A stretch of 9,811 nt of DNA from JABDAD01 sp964409695 (GTDB taxonomy: Bacteria; Pseudomonadota; Alphaproteobacteria; Rickettsiales; Rickettsiaceae): contig CAYPDX010000048.1 in the NCBI GenBank assembly GCA_964409695.1, forward strand, positions 1 to 9,811, in the 5' to 3' direction. Below the pieces are notes generated by a model, which saw only the letters and a list, made by a program, of their open reading frames with translations, ran no database searches and was not told the DNA's origin. This document shows positions 7,370-9,811 of the stretch, piece by piece. Position 1 is the stretch's first letter, and each line of letters begins with the position of its first letter. The position numbers were made by a program, and so were the translations under genes.

Positions 7370-7720
7370 ATGATAAAGAATTCTGACATTGATTATACTT
7401 TCCTTGCTGGCCTAAAAACCCAGAGTAAAACATCCACTAATTTAAAACGTGTAATAAGGAAAATATTGTATTTTAATATGAAACAGAAAAAACTCACTGA
7501 TACAGAAAGAAAAGCTGATACAAGAATGAAGATTATGATGGGTGGTTTAATCAAAAAGGCAGGCCTTGATTATCTCCATCCAGATAAAGCAGATGTCCTT
7601 TATGGCATGCTTCTTGATAATAAAAAATCTCTAGAAACAAATCCTACCATAACTCAAAAATGGCAAAAACTTGGAAGAGATCTTTCGGCCATTAGCAAAA
7701 ATTATGGAAAAATCCTATAG
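7370..7720 (+). CDS. traD: TraD (Ti-type) conjugal transfer protein
   Basis: A 116-residue protein whose centre carries the TraD_Ti hallmark, DTRMKIMMGGLIKKAGL (50-66); the typical family form is RKxDTRRKI-LGGLVxKAGL. A helical segment DKADVLYGMLLDNKKSLE follows. This is the small TraD of Ti-like systems, not the F-plasmid coupling ATPase of the same name. The start follows the traC stop by 3 bp with no clear Shine-Dalgarno, suggesting coupled translation. Ti-plasmid TraD is only about 70-80 residues, so the first 36 residues are extra. Translation from Met37 (7478) would give an 80-residue protein of usual size, but no good ribosome binding site precedes it. No traG follows, unlike in Ti plasmids. 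Confidence 0.85.
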   Translation: MIKNSDIDYTFLAGLKTQSKTSTNLKRVIRKILYFNMKQKKLTDTERKADTRMKIMMGGLIKKAGLDYLHPDKADVLYGMLLDNKKSLETNPTITQKWQKLGRDLSAISKNYGKIL

Positions 7721-7722
7721 CA

Positions 7723-9216
7723 TTAGGTTCTTTCTATAGCCCGCGACCTGGGTGGCACACTCGATGATCTTGGACCTACCACATCCCTCAATATATTTCC
7801 AGCAGATAAAGTTTTTCTCATTCCTCTAACCAATCCGCGTACCTGTTGTTCGGCTCTTACAGGTCCAAGTGCTTCACTTGTAGATAAAGAATGTTCAGCC
7901 CCTTCACCATGAAAGTCTAATTCACTTAATCTAGCAAATAAACCTTTCTTTCTTCCACCTCTGGTTCTACCAGCTACACTCACACTAGCTTCCGGCAAAA
8001 CAATCCACTTTTCCATCGCCTCTTCAGCTAAAATATTTGCTCTTTTAAATTCCGGACAACTTTTCCCTATTCTTGCTTGATAAGATTTCACTCTTTCAGA
8101 TATAGTATGGGCTGCTCCTGTAGATATCTTAATTCTTTTTACCAATCCTTCTCTGTCAACTGAAGAAGTTTCCAATTCAGCTGAAGCTGCTACTACCTGA
8201 TTTCTATAACATTGAACTACTTTATGAGCTGATCTCATATATGCTGGCTCAATTTCTCGCTGTACCAGAACTAATTGCTTAAGCAATTCTTCTCTCTCTC
8301 CTGATAGCACCTCTTTTTTGCTTATATGCTGTATCATACAATCATTTATATCATACATTGCTACTGCTATTACTTCTTGGGCAGACTTTCTATGTTCTAC
8401 TTCAGCTGAAGGCCCCGAACTACTAGAAACTGCTCCAACCGACTCAGTGGGTAACAATCCCTTATATTGTGCAAGAAAATCACCAACCCCAGACTTTGCC
8501 ATCTCATAGTACAATGTTTCAAAAGCAAACGATGAAAATTCTATTGAAAGGTTTGAAGCATTTTTTTCCTGCCTATTCAGCACTTCTCCTGCATCAGATT
8601 TTATATCCGCAGATTCACATGCCTCTACAAACGAGGCTTTAGCAGAAAAAGCTGGGTTTCTGTATTCCGTTAAAAATTTATCTCCAGCTGCAAACGTAGA
8701 AGCCACAAGCTCTATAGTACTTTTTTGAAAATCTGCTGTTGTGAGAGATCCATCGTCTCTAAATTTTAAAACTGCTACAGTTCTATCTCCAGATTTTCTA
8801 TCGTCATAAATATCGTCGATCGCATGAGTCATTTCATGAGCAAATAAAACACTCACTGGAATATCTAAGCCCAGAGGACACATATGAATTTTTTGTATAT
8901 CACTATCATACACATCAACTCTATATTTTCCTGACTTACTTGGTGTTTGAGATATAGTGACTCCTTCAAACGAAGCATGTAATGCTTCAGCTTCTCCTTC
9001 AACTTCTTTTGAATGCAAAAGCATCTCAGACTGTACAGACAAAAGCTCTAATGAAATCGAATGGCTAGATTTGTCAAATAATGTATCTTTATTAACTTCA
9101 AGAGTTAAGTCACCTCTAGAAGACTTAGGAGAAAATAATACCAATCCTCTATCATCTAAAGCTTTAAGTGGAGAAGGTAATAATCCCCCACCAGGAAGTG
9201 CAGGTGGGCTACTCAT
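7723..9216 (-). CDS. Putative zinc-metallopeptidase effector or toxin (HExxH)
   Basis: A 497-residue protein without a signal peptide or clear membrane segment. Residues 1-20 are Pro/Gly-rich. A central HExxH motif, SVLFAHEMTHAIDDIYDD (122-139), gives zinc ligands His127 and His131 and catalytic Glu128. The HExxHAxDD form resembles that of anthrax lethal-factor-type peptidases and, more loosely, M91 effector peptidases such as NleD; neither family is assured. A third ligand may be a glutamate at 169, 226 or 233 (region SIEFSSFAFETLYYEM, 224-239). Residues 280-400 look helical. The C terminus is Arg/Ser/Pro-rich (PRSSSVPPRSRAIERT), which suits a type IV secretion signal. The start overlaps the preceding 132-residue gene by 8 bp and has GGAG three bases upstream. 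Its end is 2 bp from the convergent traD stop, with no room for a terminator between them. The likely job is to cleave a host or rival-cell protein; the substrate is unknown. Confidence 0.7.
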   Translation of the reverse strand: MSSPPALPGGGLLPSPLKALDDRGLVLFSPKSSRGDLTLEVNKDTLFDKSSHSISLELLSVQSEMLLHSKEVEGEAEALHASFEGVTISQTPSKSGKYRVDVYDSDIQKIHMCPLGLDIPVSVLFAHEMTHAIDDIYDDRKSGDRTVAVLKFRDDGSLTTADFQKSTIELVASTFAAGDKFLTEYRNPAFSAKASFVEACESADIKSDAGEVLNRQEKNASNLSIEFSSFAFETLYYEMAKSGVGDFLAQYKGLLPTESVGAVSSSSGPSAEVEHRKSAQEVIAVAMYDINDCMIQHISKKEVLSGEREELLKQLVLVQREIEPAYMRSAHKVVQCYRNQVVAASAELETSSVDREGLVKRIKISTGAAHTISERVKSYQARIGKSCPEFKRANILAEEAMEKWIVLPEASVSVAGRTRGGRKKGLFARLSELDFHGEGAEHSLSTSEALGPVRAEQQVRGLVRGMRKTLSAGNILRDVVGPRSSSVPPRSRAIERT

Positions 9217-9607
9217 TCACTCCGTAACCCAATTCTGCTACACCTGTTAAATAAACATACAATTCTTCTGATTGGTGTTCAATAAAATCATCATCTTTTA
9301 TAGTATCATCTTCATCTAAAATTTCTCCAAATATTGGATGTTTCTCATTTAAAATTGAGCCAATCGATGATAGCATTTCACCAAATGTCATGTCACTTTT
9401 TGGAATTTCAGCAATTTTACGAACACTATCATATGCATCTAAGGAATACTGGTAACCCTTAGAGTCACTCTCGTCATGCTTGATCTTTGCTAGTTCTCCT
9501 ATCACTAACTTAAATTTTTCTTCGCTACCAACAACAAACCTTACTGACAACTTAGCACGAATACCAGATAAAGATTCTAATACCGCTTGTTTTATCTTTT
9601 TATGCAT
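9209..9607 (-). CDS. Small acidic protein of unknown function, partner of the metallopeptidase gene
   Basis: A 132-residue protein that I do not recognise. The first 20 residues are basic and amphipathic. The rest is mixed, with a strongly acidic cluster DEDDTIKDDDFIE (98-110), and the overall charge is clearly negative. No signal peptide, membrane segment or catalytic motif is visible. It precedes the metallopeptidase gene and overlaps it by 8 bp, so the two are translated in a coupled way from the promoter at 9675-9703. Small acidic proteins in this position are often secretion chaperones or adaptors, or immunity proteins or antitoxins, for the larger partner; this is inference only. Start choice: the ATG at 9605-9607 follows an AGAAG-type purine stretch about six bases upstream. 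Confidence 0.7.
   Translation of the reverse strand: MHKKIKQAVLESLSGIRAKLSVRFVVGSEEKFKLVIGELAKIKHDESDSKGYQYSLDAYDSVRKIAEIPKSDMTFGEMLSSIGSILNEKHPIFGEILDEDDTIKDDDFIEHQSEELYVYLTGVAELGYGVNE
9220..9223 (-). promoter_or_regulatory. Ribosome binding site inside the upstream gene, for the metallopeptidase
   Basis: On the minus strand ACGGAGTGAATG places GGAG three bases before the ATG at 9214-9216, inside the last codons of the 132-residue gene. This is the clearest Shine-Dalgarno in the window and fixes the start of the 497-residue protein. It also implies that both proteins are made from one message. Confidence 0.6.
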
Positions 9608-9674
9608 ATTATCTTCTTTTTATTTACCGTTAATCATATCAAAAAATGGTAATAATTAAAAGAATAAACATCAA

Positions 9675-9703
9675 TTTATATTAATATTACTACCTGTGGT
9701 TAA
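9675..9703 (-). promoter_or_regulatory. Candidate sigma-70 promoter for the two-gene effector unit
   Basis: On the minus strand, -35 TTAACC (9698-9703, 4/6) and -10 TATAAA (9675-9680, 5/6) are separated by exactly 17 bases. Transcription would begin near 9668, giving a leader of about 60 bases before the ATG at 9607. No operator-like dyad overlaps it. Confidence 0.45.
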
Positions 9704-9751
9704 ATATCTACAGTTTACAATTCTATAATTTCTTATTATTACAACTCTCTC

Positions 9752-9811
9752 TCAGTCTTTTTTGTAAGGAAGACCATCGAGTTGCGTTTCTGTTCTTGCT
9801 GAGTGCAATCG
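9752..9811 (-). other. Possible end of a further gene running in from the right edge
   Basis: The last 60-odd bases are richer in G+C than the AT-rich spacer beside them. On the minus strand all three frames are open at the window edge. One ends as QLDGLPYKKD with TGA at 9752-9754, and another ends as FLTKKTEREL shortly after. A plus-strand frame is open too. The composition shift suggests a gene or mobile-element end, but neither frame nor identity can be chosen from so little sequence. Confidence 0.2.

Noticed and set aside
7715..7740. 7-bp direct repeat CTATAGC at the traD/peptidase junction, as a target-site duplication
   Set aside because: It is short, self-palindromic in its first six bases and encloses only 12 bases. 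It does not bracket an inserted element.
8957..9250. 97-residue plus-strand frame opposite the peptidase and 132-residue genes
   Set aside because: It crosses the overlap of two well-supported minus-strand genes and has no start signal or recognisable motif.
1..9811. tRNA, rRNA, CRISPR array, or integrase and att site
   Set aside because: I looked for cloverleaf-like stems, regularly spaced repeats and tyrosine-recombinase motifs and saw none in this window.

Overview
The window is AT-rich (roughly two thirds A+T by eye). Its genes point to an intracellular alphaproteobacterium of the Rickettsiales carrying a conjugative element of the RAGE type, the Rickettsiales amplified genetic element with Ti-plasmid-like transfer genes. 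The taxonomic call is inference. The transfer-gene content is well supported by motifs.

Layout, left to right. Positions 78-5432 (minus strand) hold a 1784-residue TraA: a MobA/MobL HUH relaxase fused to a RecD-like helicase and a very long C-terminal tail. Directly upstream on the same strand, 5457-6071 is a second copy of only the relaxase domain. It is collinear with TraA at a 639-bp offset, keeps the HUH histidines, but has asparagine at the catalytic tyrosine position. Positions 6072-6800 are a non-coding, divergent control region with several inverted repeats. The largest (6192-6254) ends in GTAAGTGCGC, which closely resembles the nic motif of RSF1010/Ti-type transfer origins, so this is the likely oriT. 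On the plus strand follow a short HU-like protein (6801-7043), a TraC-like protein (7091-7366) and TraD (7370-7720).

Together, traA on one side and traC-traD on the other with oriT between reproduce the divergent DNA-processing layout of Ti plasmids. The relaxase would nick in the hairpin region, with HU, TraC and TraD as likely accessory proteins. The coupling protein gene traG, expected after traD, is absent. TraD instead ends 2 bp from a convergent two-gene unit.

That unit (minus strand) has its own plausible promoter (9675-9703). It encodes a 132-residue acidic protein (9209-9607) and, overlapping by 8 bp, a 497-residue protein (7723-9216) with a zinc-metallopeptidase motif, HEMTHAIDD, and an arginine-rich C terminus. 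This looks like cargo: a candidate secreted effector or toxin with a chaperone, immunity or adaptor partner. The last 60-odd bases may be the end of another gene, but the frame cannot be fixed.
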